A stretch of 21,209 nucleotides of DNA from Chloromonas sp. AAM2 (lineage: Eukaryota; Chlorophyta; Chlorophyceae; Chlamydomonadales; Chlamydomonadaceae): assembly GCA_004335635.1 (NCBI GenBank), contig QAXH01003804.1:1-21209 (forward strand), written 5' to 3'. The notes beneath the pieces were generated by a model. It saw nothing but the letters and a program-made list of their open reading frames with translations, was not told the origin of the DNA and ran no database searches. The translations under genes were made by a program, and so were the position numbers. Position 1 is the stretch's first letter. Each line of letters starts with the position of its first letter. Shown piece after piece: positions 13,201 through 20,680 of the stretch.

Positions 13201-14177
13201 CTCAGCTGTGCGCCGTACAAATGCCGCCACGCTCATTTTATTCATTCCATGGGCCATGCCATGCAACCTGAAAATCACATTGTAGTTTCCCCCAAAATCC
13301 TCTGAAATCAACTGCTGCATGTGTGTCTGGTGTTCGGGGCTTGGTTGCCTACCTGTCACCTGGACGGTACTCCGTGCACAATTGAACCTCCTCGTTGTTA
13401 AAGGGCTTTGTGGCCAAGGCCGCTGGCGGGCTCTCAAACCGCACCTGCTCGTATGCATCACATGGACCACGCTGGATGCAGGCGTGTCGTTGCATGCCAT
13501 GCTATGTGGGGCCGTAACGAGTGCTTGTGATTAGAATACACGCTATTCCAAGCACAATCCGCTGTTCATGAGGTGGGCGACACAGCAAGACAGCCCCAGT
13601 AGACAGGTCAGACGGGCACTGCAGCCACTGCAACAGCTGCTGCACCAGTGATATTATATATACTTATTACAATTGACATGCGCAAACAAGTATCAAACCC
13701 AGCTACAAGTACAAGCATGACAGCTGGCCACTGGACAGGGTGGCACCCTGGCTGCAGATGACAGTCCAGCTTATGTGGGCACACACCTTGCGCCATTTGT
13801 TTCCTTCTAACTTGTCTGTGCTTGGAGGAGGGACCTCCCATGCGAACTGACCCTGTGGCAGCTGATCCTGGGATGAGAACCATGATGTCTCAACCAGATG
13901 CGTGTCATTTCGCATCCTGTGAAGCTCGCCCTGCGGGCGACAGTCAGCCTCGGTTCGTGTGCCCTTTCAAGCAGGCATGTTCGCTGGCAGGTTGGAAAGT
14001 TGCGCTGACTTTCGACCAGGCCATGCAAGCTGACCCAGCACCTTCGCCTTCCTAGCTTACCGTGAGTTCGGAGTTGATCCATAAAGTCTTGAACAGCTCA
14101 TCTACGCTGCATTTGACCCGTACACACAGCAACACGATTTTGGATTGGTCACCATCGTCTGGCCAGAGCCGGGTCAT
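2929..14177 (-). CDS. VASt-transmembrane-DysF domain protein, 13 exons, 1409 aa predicted
   Basis: Exons, in transcript order: 14177-14061, 13930-13787, 13444-13353, 12547-12366, 12096-11865, 9659-9483, 9276-9130, 8731-7634, 7306-7027, 5938-5751, 5514-5377, 5038-4923, 4247-2929. Every junction keeps phase and the exon total (4230 nt) divides by three. Residues about 10-180 resemble the VASt domain (StAR-like fold, binds sterol/lipid in GRAM/VASt proteins). Residues about 287-311 and 336-356 are membrane segments. Residues 365-823 are a low-complexity linker. Residues about 870-990 form a dysferlin/peroxin (DysF) domain. The tail is Ser/Gln-rich. The predicted job is a membrane-anchored lipid-binding protein, perhaps at a contact site; that is inference. 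No GRAM domain precedes the VASt domain, although this is the usual partner. The start is the only in-frame ATG in exon 1; an earlier exon would have to overlap the divergent reductase gene. The least certain junction is 11865/9659, because a second acceptor lies at 9637. Confidence 0.85.
2944..2985 (+). repeat. CAG/CTG trinucleotide tract coding polyglutamine
   Basis: An uninterrupted run of CTG on the plus strand is followed by imperfect units. Read on the minus strand it encodes the Gln-rich C-terminus of the VASt-DysF protein. Such tracts often vary in length between strains. Confidence 0.9.
4821..4949 (-). repeat. Duplicated copy of the exon 12 end inside the next intron
   Basis: The 3' end of exon 12 with its donor (4909-4949) has a diverged direct copy at 4821-4861 within intron 12. 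The copy keeps the sense of the coding end (LKHPA read on the minus strand) but has lost the donor context. It is a decayed local duplication, not an alternative exon that keeps the DysF motif. Confidence 0.7.
4923..5938 (-). other. DysF (dysferlin/peroxin) domain exons 10-12
   Basis: Exon 10 (5938-5751) ends with an acidic stretch and [13 protein letters not shown], the opening motif of DysF-N (E.xENxR..P). Exon 11 (5514-5377) continues with [15 protein letters not shown] and VGHWSD, then PPLPRGW. Exon 12 (5038-4923) gives [10 protein letters not shown] and [11 protein letters not shown], the Trp-rich DysF core. The last exon then supplies [10 protein letters not shown], the typical DysF-C ending. 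DysF domains occur in dysferlin, TECPR1 and yeast Pex30-type proteins of ER-peroxisome contacts. The motif order is complete, so the domain looks intact. Confidence 0.88.
5939..7026. other. Intron 9 with CACGTG palindromes and a coding-like stretch
   Basis: This 1088-bp intron of the minus gene contains the perfect palindrome GATCACGTGATC (6000-6011), GCCACGTGGC (6022-6031) and ATCACGTGAT (6209-6218), plus a direct repeat of CTCATTGCATGG (about 5971 and 6045). CACGTG is the G-box core in plants. It also occurs at several other places in the window, so function here is unsupported. Confidence 0.5.
6363..6619 (+). pseudogene. Possible coding remnant, antisense within intron 9
   Basis: Two plus-strand stretches read like protein. 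The first, 6363-6428, gives [20 protein letters not shown] then TAA. The second, 6467-6619, is 50 residues between stops, including [20 protein letters not shown] and [15 protein letters not shown] then TGA. They could be pieces of an inserted element or of a retrocopy. I recognise no family, and a chance reading is possible. Confidence 0.3.
7027..8731 (-). other. Exons 8-9: disordered Pro/Ser/Thr/Ala-rich linker
   Basis: Exon 8 (8731-7634, 365 residues) and exon 9 (7306-7027, 93 residues) encode a long low-complexity stretch rich in Ala, Pro, Ser, Thr and Gly. No fold is recognisable. It includes two perfect copies of a 12-residue repeat ([12 protein letters not shown]) and runs of Thr near the end of exon 9. 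The junction is CCCCAAG/GTTGGT to CTGCAG/ATCCTC, phase 2. Length and composition suggest a flexible tether between the membrane part and the DysF domain. Confidence 0.78.
7871..7956 (-). repeat. 36-bp coding minisatellite in exon 8
   Basis: Two identical 36-bp units (7885-7920 and 7921-7956) are preceded by a decayed partial copy (7871-7884). The unit is a multiple of three and encodes the dodecapeptide [12 protein letters not shown], so copy-number change keeps the frame. Confidence 0.9.
9130..9659 (-). other. Exons 6-7: two transmembrane segments
   Basis: Exon 6 (9659-9483) carries a hydrophobic stretch of about 25 residues beginning [19 protein letters not shown]. Exon 7 (9276-9130) carries [16 protein letters not shown], which is moderately hydrophobic, followed by a clear membrane helix ([20 protein letters not shown]). 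The junction uses AAG/GTCAGT and CACAG/GGGC with matching phase 2. The pair could form a hairpin with VASt and DysF on the same side of the membrane. In GRAM/VASt proteins a C-terminal membrane anchor in the ER is usual, so an ER location is the natural guess. Confidence 0.78.
9385..9448 (+). repeat. 16-bp tandem repeat, four copies
   Basis: Four head-to-tail units of CCTCCCCAGCGCATGG, the last with two changes, lie in intron 6 of the minus gene, 35 nt from the exon 6 donor. They create a run of open reading in several frames that is not coding. Confidence 0.9.
10461..10806 (+). repeat. Decamer minisatellite (ACAGACACSC)n
   Basis: About 35 head-to-tail units of a 10-bp motif, mainly ACAGACACCC and ACAGACACGC, with a few slipped or shortened units. 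It lies in intron 5 of the VASt-DysF gene. The motif has no stop in most frames on either strand, so it produces several long but meaningless ORFs of Thr/His/Arg or Cys/Val repeats. Confidence 0.95.
11150..11255 (+). repeat. ATT/GTT-rich simple repeat
   Basis: A T-rich stretch followed by (ATT)n interrupted regularly by GTT gives a 12-bp higher-order pattern (TTATTATTATTG). It lies in intron 5 of the minus gene. Confidence 0.9.
11603..11676 (+). repeat. Short direct repeat TGTTTCAGAATATGCGTG
   Basis: Two near-identical copies, about 50 bp apart, flank an AT-rich spacer in intron 5. A (TGTA)n microsatellite lies just to the left (about 11543-11566). Confidence 0.75.
11865..12096 (-). other. 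Exon 5: alanine-rich linker after the VASt domain
   Basis: This exon encodes residues 180-255. It starts with a short non-repetitive part ([20 protein letters not shown]) that may close the VASt fold, then runs into a poly-Ala/Gly stretch and a short poly-Pro. The acceptor is TTGTAG before GTGGCG. The donor I chose (AAG before GTGCGG) leaves phase 2. Several in-frame GTGACA donors lie just upstream, so the end may shift by up to about 20 nt, or a small extra exon may lie in the 2.2-kb intron that follows. Confidence 0.65.
12366..14177 (-). other. VASt-domain exons 1-4
   Basis: Four exons (14177-14061, 13930-13787, 13444-13353, 12547-12366) encode residues 1-178. Recognisable VASt features in order are: an opening strand and helix ([15 protein letters not shown]); a Trp-containing stretch ([10 protein letters not shown], then NKWRKVRFESPP); an acidic segment ([16 protein letters not shown]); the conserved [11 protein letters not shown] motif; and a final strand plus helix ([10 protein letters not shown], then [11 protein letters not shown]). 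Intron phases are 0, 0, 2 and 1, and all agree with the following acceptors. None of these exons could be called from a single long ORF. Assignment to the family rests on the order and spacing of these motifs, not on a database search. Confidence 0.82.
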
Positions 14178-14558
14178 CTCGGACAAGTTTTTTGAATTGG
14201 GCGCTGTTATCTGAGTTGTTGACTCAAGCCCAGTCCCCCATTAGCTGCGTTGGATGCGTCGCGAGAGCAGTCTGAACTCGGAGGCGGTCAATTCATTATG
14301 ATGACGCAATGATGACCGGCTTCCGTCCGACCTGTGGCCGATCTATCAATGCAAGGGTGTAGCCTTGCTTTTGATTTCTCGGTTCAGCTTCTCGCAGAGT
14401 GTACGCGCCGCTGATGTGTTTGTCTACGCGGCATCCGTTTCGATGAAACCTTTGCGGTTGAGACCGCTGACCTTCTTAGGGTTTAGGGTTATCCTCGTTG
14501 TGTTCAGCCAGTTTTAATCTCTATATTGCCCCGGGGCACATTAAATCCAGCAAGCATC
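14178..14558. promoter_or_regulatory. Shared divergent promoter region
   Basis: These 381 bp separate the ATG of the VASt-DysF gene (minus, 14177) from the ATG of the aldo/keto reductase (plus, 14559). Both 5' UTRs and core promoters must fit here unless there are unseen upstream exons. No clear TATA box is visible; a weak TCTATATT lies about 35 nt before the reductase ATG. The telo-box-like repeat at 14476-14491 is the most distinct motif. Confidence 0.6.
14476..14491 (+). promoter_or_regulatory. Telo-box-like element (TTAGGGTTTAGGGTTA)
   Basis: Two and a bit units of the plant-type telomere repeat TTTAGGG lie about 68 nt upstream of the reductase ATG. In land plants short interstitial telomere motifs (telo boxes) sit near the 5' ends of many genes and bind regulatory proteins. 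Whether that holds in this organism is inference. A chance remnant of telomere repair is the alternative. Confidence 0.55.
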
Positions 14559-17500
14559 ATGGCCACAGCATCAGGCACTATCAAGACAGGTGGGTACCCC
14601 AAGGAGGCGAATGGGTCAAATCACGAACACTGCATCTGTTGACCAGCACGCCCTTTCAAATCACACAAGCAGACGACCAGTGCCTTCTCCTACAGTAACA
14701 AACAGCCGGACATTCGTTTTCAGGCCCGTTTCTTGGAGCTCCATCAGTGCCACGCCTTGGCTTAGGCCTTGCCGCCCTGGGCCGCCCAGGATACAGTGAG
14801 TGCAGGAAACGGCAATACAACAATCTCTTGCTGTGCTCTTAGCTGACTTTCCCTGAATTTAATAAATTTATAAATCAGATGTCAGGGTTGGTCATGCTAT
14901 GTAGATGTCTGAGGGTACTGACTCTACATGTTAATTTTAGCTTGTATCTTTCCCCTGTGCTGTGATATATGTAGGAGTCTCAGCTAACTGTATACAGGGA
15001 TCCCAGCTAACATTCGTTAACGGTAATAACGTTGATACCCTAACGTTTATGTTACTTGTTACTGCCTATTTTTGAAACAGAGTAGAGAATTGAAGGTGTC
15101 CAATGTTAAATATGAAAGGATATTCGGAATTCCCAACATTTGTACAATCAGAAACCAATGTTAGCAACAGCTTACCCACCACGCCCCACAGAGCAACCCT
15201 TGTTCTCCCTGGCCACATTCCGTACTCAAGATCACTACTGCGCCTCCTCTGATAAAGGGCCTGCAGCCACCCCTGATGGGCCTGCTGGCAGATCTGCAAA
15301 TGCCGTATCAGCCGCGATCGCACATGCCTTGGCTGTGGGTTAGCTGCCGGCAGCGCAGAAGCCTGACACTTCGCTGACAAGCACCGGCTGTGGTAGCTTT
15401 TGCCATTGCTGCTTGTTTCGGGGCTTATTCAGTTCAACAAGGATTTCTTTTAACCGAGTAGAGAAGTTGAGGGTCCAAAGTTAACTATGAAAGCGTATGC
15501 CTGAATTATAACACGGGGTCCAAAGCAAAACTGAAATGCCATGCGTTCCAAATCAGGCAGGACGAAAGCAACAGCCAAAGCAAGCCTTGTGTCGATTTGC
15601 CGGAAGCGTTGTAAACGCGCAGTTACTGGTCAAGTGAACCTGGTATGCTTTAATATATTGGTTTTTTTAATTACATCAGGGGTTTCCGCATGCACCTAGC
15701 GCGAACGCTAGCCAGCCAACACTGTTGTGCTACTCGTCACAACATAGCATAGCAGTTGGAAAGAAGAGTGGGAATCGCCCACCGCTCTGGTCCTCACCAC
15801 TTGGCATGCTTGCTGCTCACTGCTCAGTCAATCTCGGACATGGCTCGGACTTTTCATCCAAAAGCAAGGAGGACATGCGCCAACAGAGCTGGGAGGTGCT
15901 GGATGCGGCGCATGAGGCAGGGCTGAGATACTTTGACGCCGCAAGAAGGTGACTGGCTGGGGCACAGACTGGACGCATAGGTCACATACAAGTACTGGGG
16001 CCAGTTCCGGACAGAATCCCACTCGTCCTCGGCCTCCCATGCTGAACCAACCCCCATGCGCTGATGTCCGTGTTGTATGTCACGGCTTCAAACGAACATT
16101 CTTTTTTTACCTGTTGCTCAGGGCTGTTCAGGACGTGTACAGCAGGAAGCTGTTAGCTGGGAACTGTTTTCTTTTGTTGCTCGGTCAGGACGGTATCCGG
16201 CTTTGCCTCTGGCATGGCTTGCTTGGTCTCTTACTTTGTCTCTTGCATGGCCGCTTCGTCTCTTACTTCACCTCTTGCATGTGGGCTGCCTGCTTGTGGT
16301 CTAACCATCAGGGTCGATATGAGCAAGTGTGCAGTGACTTCATTTATACAACCCACAACTAGTGGAGTAGCCCGTGCTGTGCCCTTGACAATCAGACAAG
16401 CAGAGCCCGTGCTTCTTTTGTCTTATGGAGTAGCGGAGTAGCCCGTGCTACATCACTACGTCATTCAACCACACAACTACGTCATACTACGTCAACTACC
16501 ACATCTACGTCATACTACGTCAACTACCACATCTACGTCATCCGACAATAAGACAAACAGAGCCCATGCAGTGACTTCAATCATACAACTTCAAGAATCA
16601 AGACCGGCACACATGTAGTGACCAGTAGGTTACCGGTAATTTCCCTCCCCCCTTGCCCCCGCTGAGCAGTCCTCCCCGGACTGAAGGCCATGTAAACAAC
16701 AACAACAACAAGACCGGCATACACACATGGCTGCAGTTATGGACGGGCGGAGGAGTTCCTGTCCGGCTGGCTCAGGTCGCGTCGACATGTGCCCGGATCC
16801 TTGCTCGTGGGCTCCAAGTGGGGATACTATTACACGGCTGACTGGCAGGTAGGCTCTCCTTCTGATACTGTCTTCTTCTTTACCACCTAAAGCTTGAGTT
16901 GCGAGGAACGGGCGAAAACTGATCTCTTTGCTCTTGTATTGAAGGTCTGGGCAATGGGAAGGGCTGGCTGCTGGGGTTGCGCTGTGACTTGAAAGCAAGC
17001 AAACAAACAAACAAACAAACAAACAAACAAGCAAACAAACAAGCAAGCAAACTGAACACGCCTACTGCGACCTTAGGAGTAAACGAACTAGACATGAACA
17101 GCAAGGGTCTTTTACTGTCTATACTAGCTTGCGCAATGCCTCCAAAGACTCACTGTGCCCGCTCTTTGTATCCCACCTACCATCAATACCACCTGACTAG
17201 GCCTCCTGGCCCTTCTTGTGTCCCTTTATCTAGTCTTTGACCTTGACTTTGGCGGCTCTATCCTTGGGTTGGCCTGCCTTGCCTGCTTTGTTCCCTGCTT
17301 TCCTTTGGCTTTCTTGCTCAGGGTAGGCCAGGGCGGTGCCCATCCCGGTCCGTGTCCTCTGACGGCTTCCCTGGTGTAAATACATATGTATCAATTGTCA
17401 TTGCAATTCACACGAAGTATCGTGGGGCTCCTTAGCATCATTTTGCCATCTGAATAAATCTGTGCAGGCCCGCCTATGTATTTCAACTAACGCAGAGGCG

Positions 17501-20193
17501 CTACATTCTGTTTCAACTGTGAAAACACAATGTAACTGCACATTTCACGTACGTGTCCTTGCAACTTCATCAGGAATGCCTCTTGCTTCCCATGCAGACA
17601 GACACGGGGGGTGCGCCCCACGAGGTCAAGGAGCACACGGCCAACCGCCTAGCGCTGCAACAGAAAGAAACGGCTGCCCTGCTGGGTGATCACGTGACTC
17701 TCTACCAGGTGCACAGCGCCACCCTGGAAAGCGGCGTGCTGCAGGTAGGCGCCTTTTGTAACGTTTGTTCACCTCTTGTTTGGGAGCTCCACACCTTTCT
17801 TTCCCTTTCCGGCGTGCTGCGGGCAGGCGGCTGAAAAACCAAGGTTTGATAGCTGTGCTGCTCGTGCAGGCGATACTGGTCTTGCTGGATTGTGTCATGT
17901 TTGAGAACTGCCTTCTGTTCTGTTTTATCGTGGATGTTTTCTTCTGTTGCTCGGGATTGGTCAGGGCGGTGTCCACTTGCGTCTCTTGCACCGCTTGAAC
18001 TGATCAGCATGGTGAGTTTGCGCAACGGTTGAAACACATGCTCCTCGGCAGGTGATGTTCAATGACTTAACGGCAATGACAGGCCAGCATCCCAAGCAGG
18101 CGCATGACGATTGCCATGCAATGATGCCGCACATGACATGCGGGAACAACCGACAATCACCATGTTTGCATTCCATCATTCTGCCCATGACCCTGCCAGA
18201 CCTTCCAGAGGACCCTGAACCTTGCATGTGCATGATTTTTGGGGGCACCAGGCCCATGCTTTGTTTAGGATGGGGATGTTGGCTGCTGTTGAGCGCCTAG
18301 CTGGTTGGTCCTGCGGTACCGTGGGTTGCACCATGAGAAGCTATGTAATGATGATGATGATTCCGCCCATGCAGGCCCACGACGTGCTGTCGGGTTTGGA
18401 AGAACTCAAGACGTCACGCGGGTGGCGCATAGGCCTCTCACTCTCAGGCACGTGACAACCAAGCACGTGGTGCTTAAAATCACACTTGTGCCTTTCACAG
18501 CCACGTGCATTGCAAACTTTGAAGTGCCAGCTCGGCTAATTCATTGTAAAAGGGTGGCTCTTCAGTGACACCCAAGCACATGATACTTCAAGGCCTTGAT
18601 AGCCAATACAATACAATACAATACAATACAATACAATACAATACATCTTTATTAATCCTGTCATTGGATTTGTGTTCAGCCATGGGCCTTCTATGAAAAG
18701 CCATGTAATGATGATGATGATGATGATGATGGGCCTTCTATGTGTATGTGAAGTGCACGTGCAGTTTTACATCTGCGATTCCTGCATGCGCACGTGACTG
18801 TTTCCATGTACGTTTCCTGCAGGTGTTGGCCAGTCCGACACCCTGAGGTTGGCCCTGCAGGTTCGCATGTCGTGTGGTCGGCGGCTGTTCGACTGCGTAC
18901 AGGCCACATGGAACCTCCTGGAGCAGTCGGCGGGGGCAGCGCTGGAAGAAGCGCATGACCAGGGCATGGACATTATTATTAAGGTTGAGCCCTACTGGAT
19001 TGACGATGCTGATGCTCCTTGACACGACCAGGCAGAGATGGATGGCATGGTGCCAGTTGGTGACAGTCAGGTTAAGGTTGATGATGTTGGCAGCCTTCAG
19101 TTAATGTTGTTGAGGGTCCAGAGGTTAGTTAATGTTGTTGAGGGTCCAGAGGTTCAGGTATCTGCCAGGGTCCAGGGCACTGCAGTTTGCTTTGAAGTAT
19201 GACTGTTTTGGCGGTAAGGTGATTTTCACTACCTCGCTCACCATAAACGGCGATGCTGATGCTCCTCAAGGCTGTTGATGTTGATACTACTGCTACGCAG
19301 CCTTCAAATGATGCTGTTTTCTGCCACTCAGCTTTCGCTACTTTGCTTAGCAACAACGTGGCCATATGAAGCTCCTTACCATGTTGTCTTGAACACACTG
19401 AGGCTCCGTTACAAAACCATTTGTGCGCTCATCTGAAGCAAAACAGGGCGTCAGCTTTTGCATACGTCAAGATAGTCGAGAAACCAAAACGACAACGCAC
19501 GATTACGAATTTACCCAAGCATAACATTGACATGCCAGCCAATAGACCGAGTGCTGTGTCGTCCTGGGTACTGGTGTGCGCAGGAGGGCGTGGCCAACGG
19601 CCGGCTGACCCAGCGCAACTCTGACCCTTCCTTCGCCCCCCAGCGGGCCCTGCTGGGCTCTCTGGCCTCACAGTTGGGGTGTGGTGTGGATGCTCTAGCG
19701 CTGGCTGCGGTCATGGCACAGCCCTTCAGGCCAATGGTACTGTCAGGAGCGACAACAGTGGAGCAAATCAGGTGAAATTGAGGGAGGGGGGCAGAGATGG
19801 GGAGGGCAAGAGGACGGGAGGCAGCTAGTAGGGCAGCCGGCAGGGTACCCTTGGCTATATATATATATATATATATATATATGGCTAGGTTGTGTGAGAT
19901 GATGGTCCATCTGTTGATTCCATTTGATTCTGGATTTTCTGCTTTGCCTGTTGTTGCATCCCGCCTTAGATACTGAACCACCTTAGGAACATCAAATGGA
20001 CAATCTTTTACCATAGTGTTCAGTGACCAATTATCACCAACTGTCTGATGGCTGTTTCCATTGCAGGTCTAACGCTGAAGCCCTTGAAGTGTGCGATCAG
20101 CTGCAGCCCAGTGACCTGTCAACCCTCCAACGGGCCCTGGTGCAGCCCGCGGCAGAGTACTGGGCTCAGCGCACCCGGCTGGCGTGGAACTAG
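14559..20193 (+). CDS. Aldo/keto reductase, 9 exons, 343 aa
   Basis: Exons: 14559-14589, 14724-14795, 15828-15948, 16737-16848, 17598-17744, 18375-18447, 18823-18983, 19584-19771, 20067-20193 (TAG). Total 1032 nt, and all phases match. The product is an NAD(P)H-dependent oxidoreductase of the AKR superfamily, a TIM barrel of normal length. Visible family motifs: PRLGLGLAALGRPGYINLGH near the N-terminus; YFDAARSYGRAEEFLSGWL; VGSKWGYYYTADW; LYQVHSATLESGVL; GWRIGLSLSG; FDCVQATWNLLEQ; SGATTVEQI near the cofactor site; and EYWAQRTRLAW at the end. The catalytic tetrad is complete: Asp71, Tyr76, Lys102, His151. The substrate is not evident. The motif wording resembles uncharacterised reductases of bacteria and algae. 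The start is the ATG of a 31-nt first exon whose donor phase fits exon 2. Exon 6 appears to use a GC donor (TCAG/GCACGT). No TGTAA signal is seen after the stop, and no signal peptide is evident. Confidence 0.92.
16330..16620 (+). repeat. Complex repeat block with ACGTCA array in reductase intron 3
   Basis: A 28-bp unit (16483-16510 and 16511-16538) is perfectly repeated and contains ACGTCA twice. In all six ACGTCA cores fall within about 90 bp. Flanking blocks such as GGAGTAGCCCGTGCT, CAGAGCCC and GTGACTTCA also recur, so the whole block looks like nested duplication. ACGTCA is the core of bZIP/CRE sites, but regulatory use is untested. Confidence 0.8.
16995..17051 (+). repeat. (CAAA)n microsatellite
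   Basis: A run of CAAA units with a few CAAG interruptions in intron 4 of the reductase gene. A shorter (AAC)n run lies at about 16694-16710, just before exon 4. Confidence 0.9.
17727..17832 (+). repeat. Duplicated copy of the exon 5 donor region in intron 5 of the reductase gene
   Basis: The exon 5 end with its donor (17727-17753, GGCGTGCTGCAGGTAGGC) has a diverged copy at 17809-17830 (GGCGTGCTGCGGGCAGGC). The copy has lost the GT donor. Confidence 0.6.
18311..18361 (+). repeat. Dispersed repeat with GAT tail, copy B
   Basis: It reads ...GTGGGTTGCACCATGAGAAG, CTATGTAATGATGATGATGA and matches copy A on the other strand at 1301-1350. It ends about 13 bp before reductase exon 6, so the acceptor sits almost directly downstream of the repeat tail. 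Confidence 0.65.
18604..18671 (-). mobile_element. Non-LTR retrotransposon 3' end with (TATTG)n tail
   Basis: On the minus strand this reads a short body with GGATTAATAAAGATG followed by eight or so TATTG units. AATAAAG plus a pentanucleotide tail is how the 3' ends of some LINEs look. Only the tail end is present, which fits a 5'-truncated insertion in reductase intron 6. Confidence 0.55.
18677..18731 (+). repeat. Dispersed repeat with GAT tail, copy C
   Basis: It reads CCATGGGCCTTCTATGAAAA then GCCATGTAATGATGATGATG and more GAT units. The core ATGAAAAGCCATGTAATGAT is identical to copy A. It abuts the LINE-like tail in opposite orientation, and GGGCCTTCTATG recurs on both sides of the GAT run. 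Confidence 0.65.
19856..19882 (+). repeat. (TA)n microsatellite
   Basis: About thirteen TA units in intron 8 of the reductase gene, flanked by GGC and GGCTA. Confidence 0.95.
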
Positions 20194-20680
20194 CAATAGG
20201 TATATCAGCAGCGGAGAACAGAAACTAGTTTTAGGTAGGCGGACTCTGGCAAAGCCAGCTGACTTTACGACGGCGCTGCACTACACACTCTGCCACGGAG
20301 CGGCTTTTGGAGCTGGTGAATTTGAAAGCAAATGACAAAAACCTATTAAATCAAATCCTCAATATGATGGTCCAGGTGTTCGAGTGCGAACAGATGCTAG
20401 AAATATAGAGAAGATTATGAAGAATACATACCCTTTGATATCTGAAAAGGGTGCCTTGATTTTGAGATTGAAAGAAAAGTGTGAGCCCTTTGAATTGCAA
20501 TCAAAAGCAAAACAAAATTCAGTAAACGCACTTTGCAGTGTCACACAATGTCACCCCCTCTATGGTGTGTCCCATGGCATCCACTGGGTGCTGAGTGAAG
20601 CCTGAGGCACTCGCAAGCCCATATCCATGGTGCGCATGGCAATGTGTTTCAGGCAAAACCCACCCGTACGGGCCCCGTAG
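20194..20680 (+). other. 3' flank of the reductase gene with ambiguous coding-like stretches
   Basis: No gene is assigned. One frame around 20285-20390 reads ERLLELVNLKANDKNLLNQI before a stop. A second frame from about 20340 to 20605 reads through an AT-richer stretch that includes RNIEKIMKNTYPLISEKGAL. Both look more protein-like than chance but match nothing I recognise. They could belong to the mobile element to the right, to a separate broken gene, or to the 3' UTR. Confidence 0.35.

Noticed and set aside
12729..13305. Long ORFs on both strands within intron 3
   Set aside because: They have no recognisable motif and lie between two exons whose phases already match.
13189..13500. Minus-strand 103-residue ORF around exon 3
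   Set aside because: It is a different frame from the VASt exon. Only the frame giving VRFESPPA fits the splice phases on both sides.
14476..14491. Chromosome end or true telomere
   Set aside because: There are only about two repeat units, with genes on both sides.
15949..16362. Plus-strand ORF continuing after reductase exon 3, including RAVQDVYSRK
   Set aside because: It does not contain the required catalytic SYG motif. The phase-2 junction to 16737 restores it exactly.
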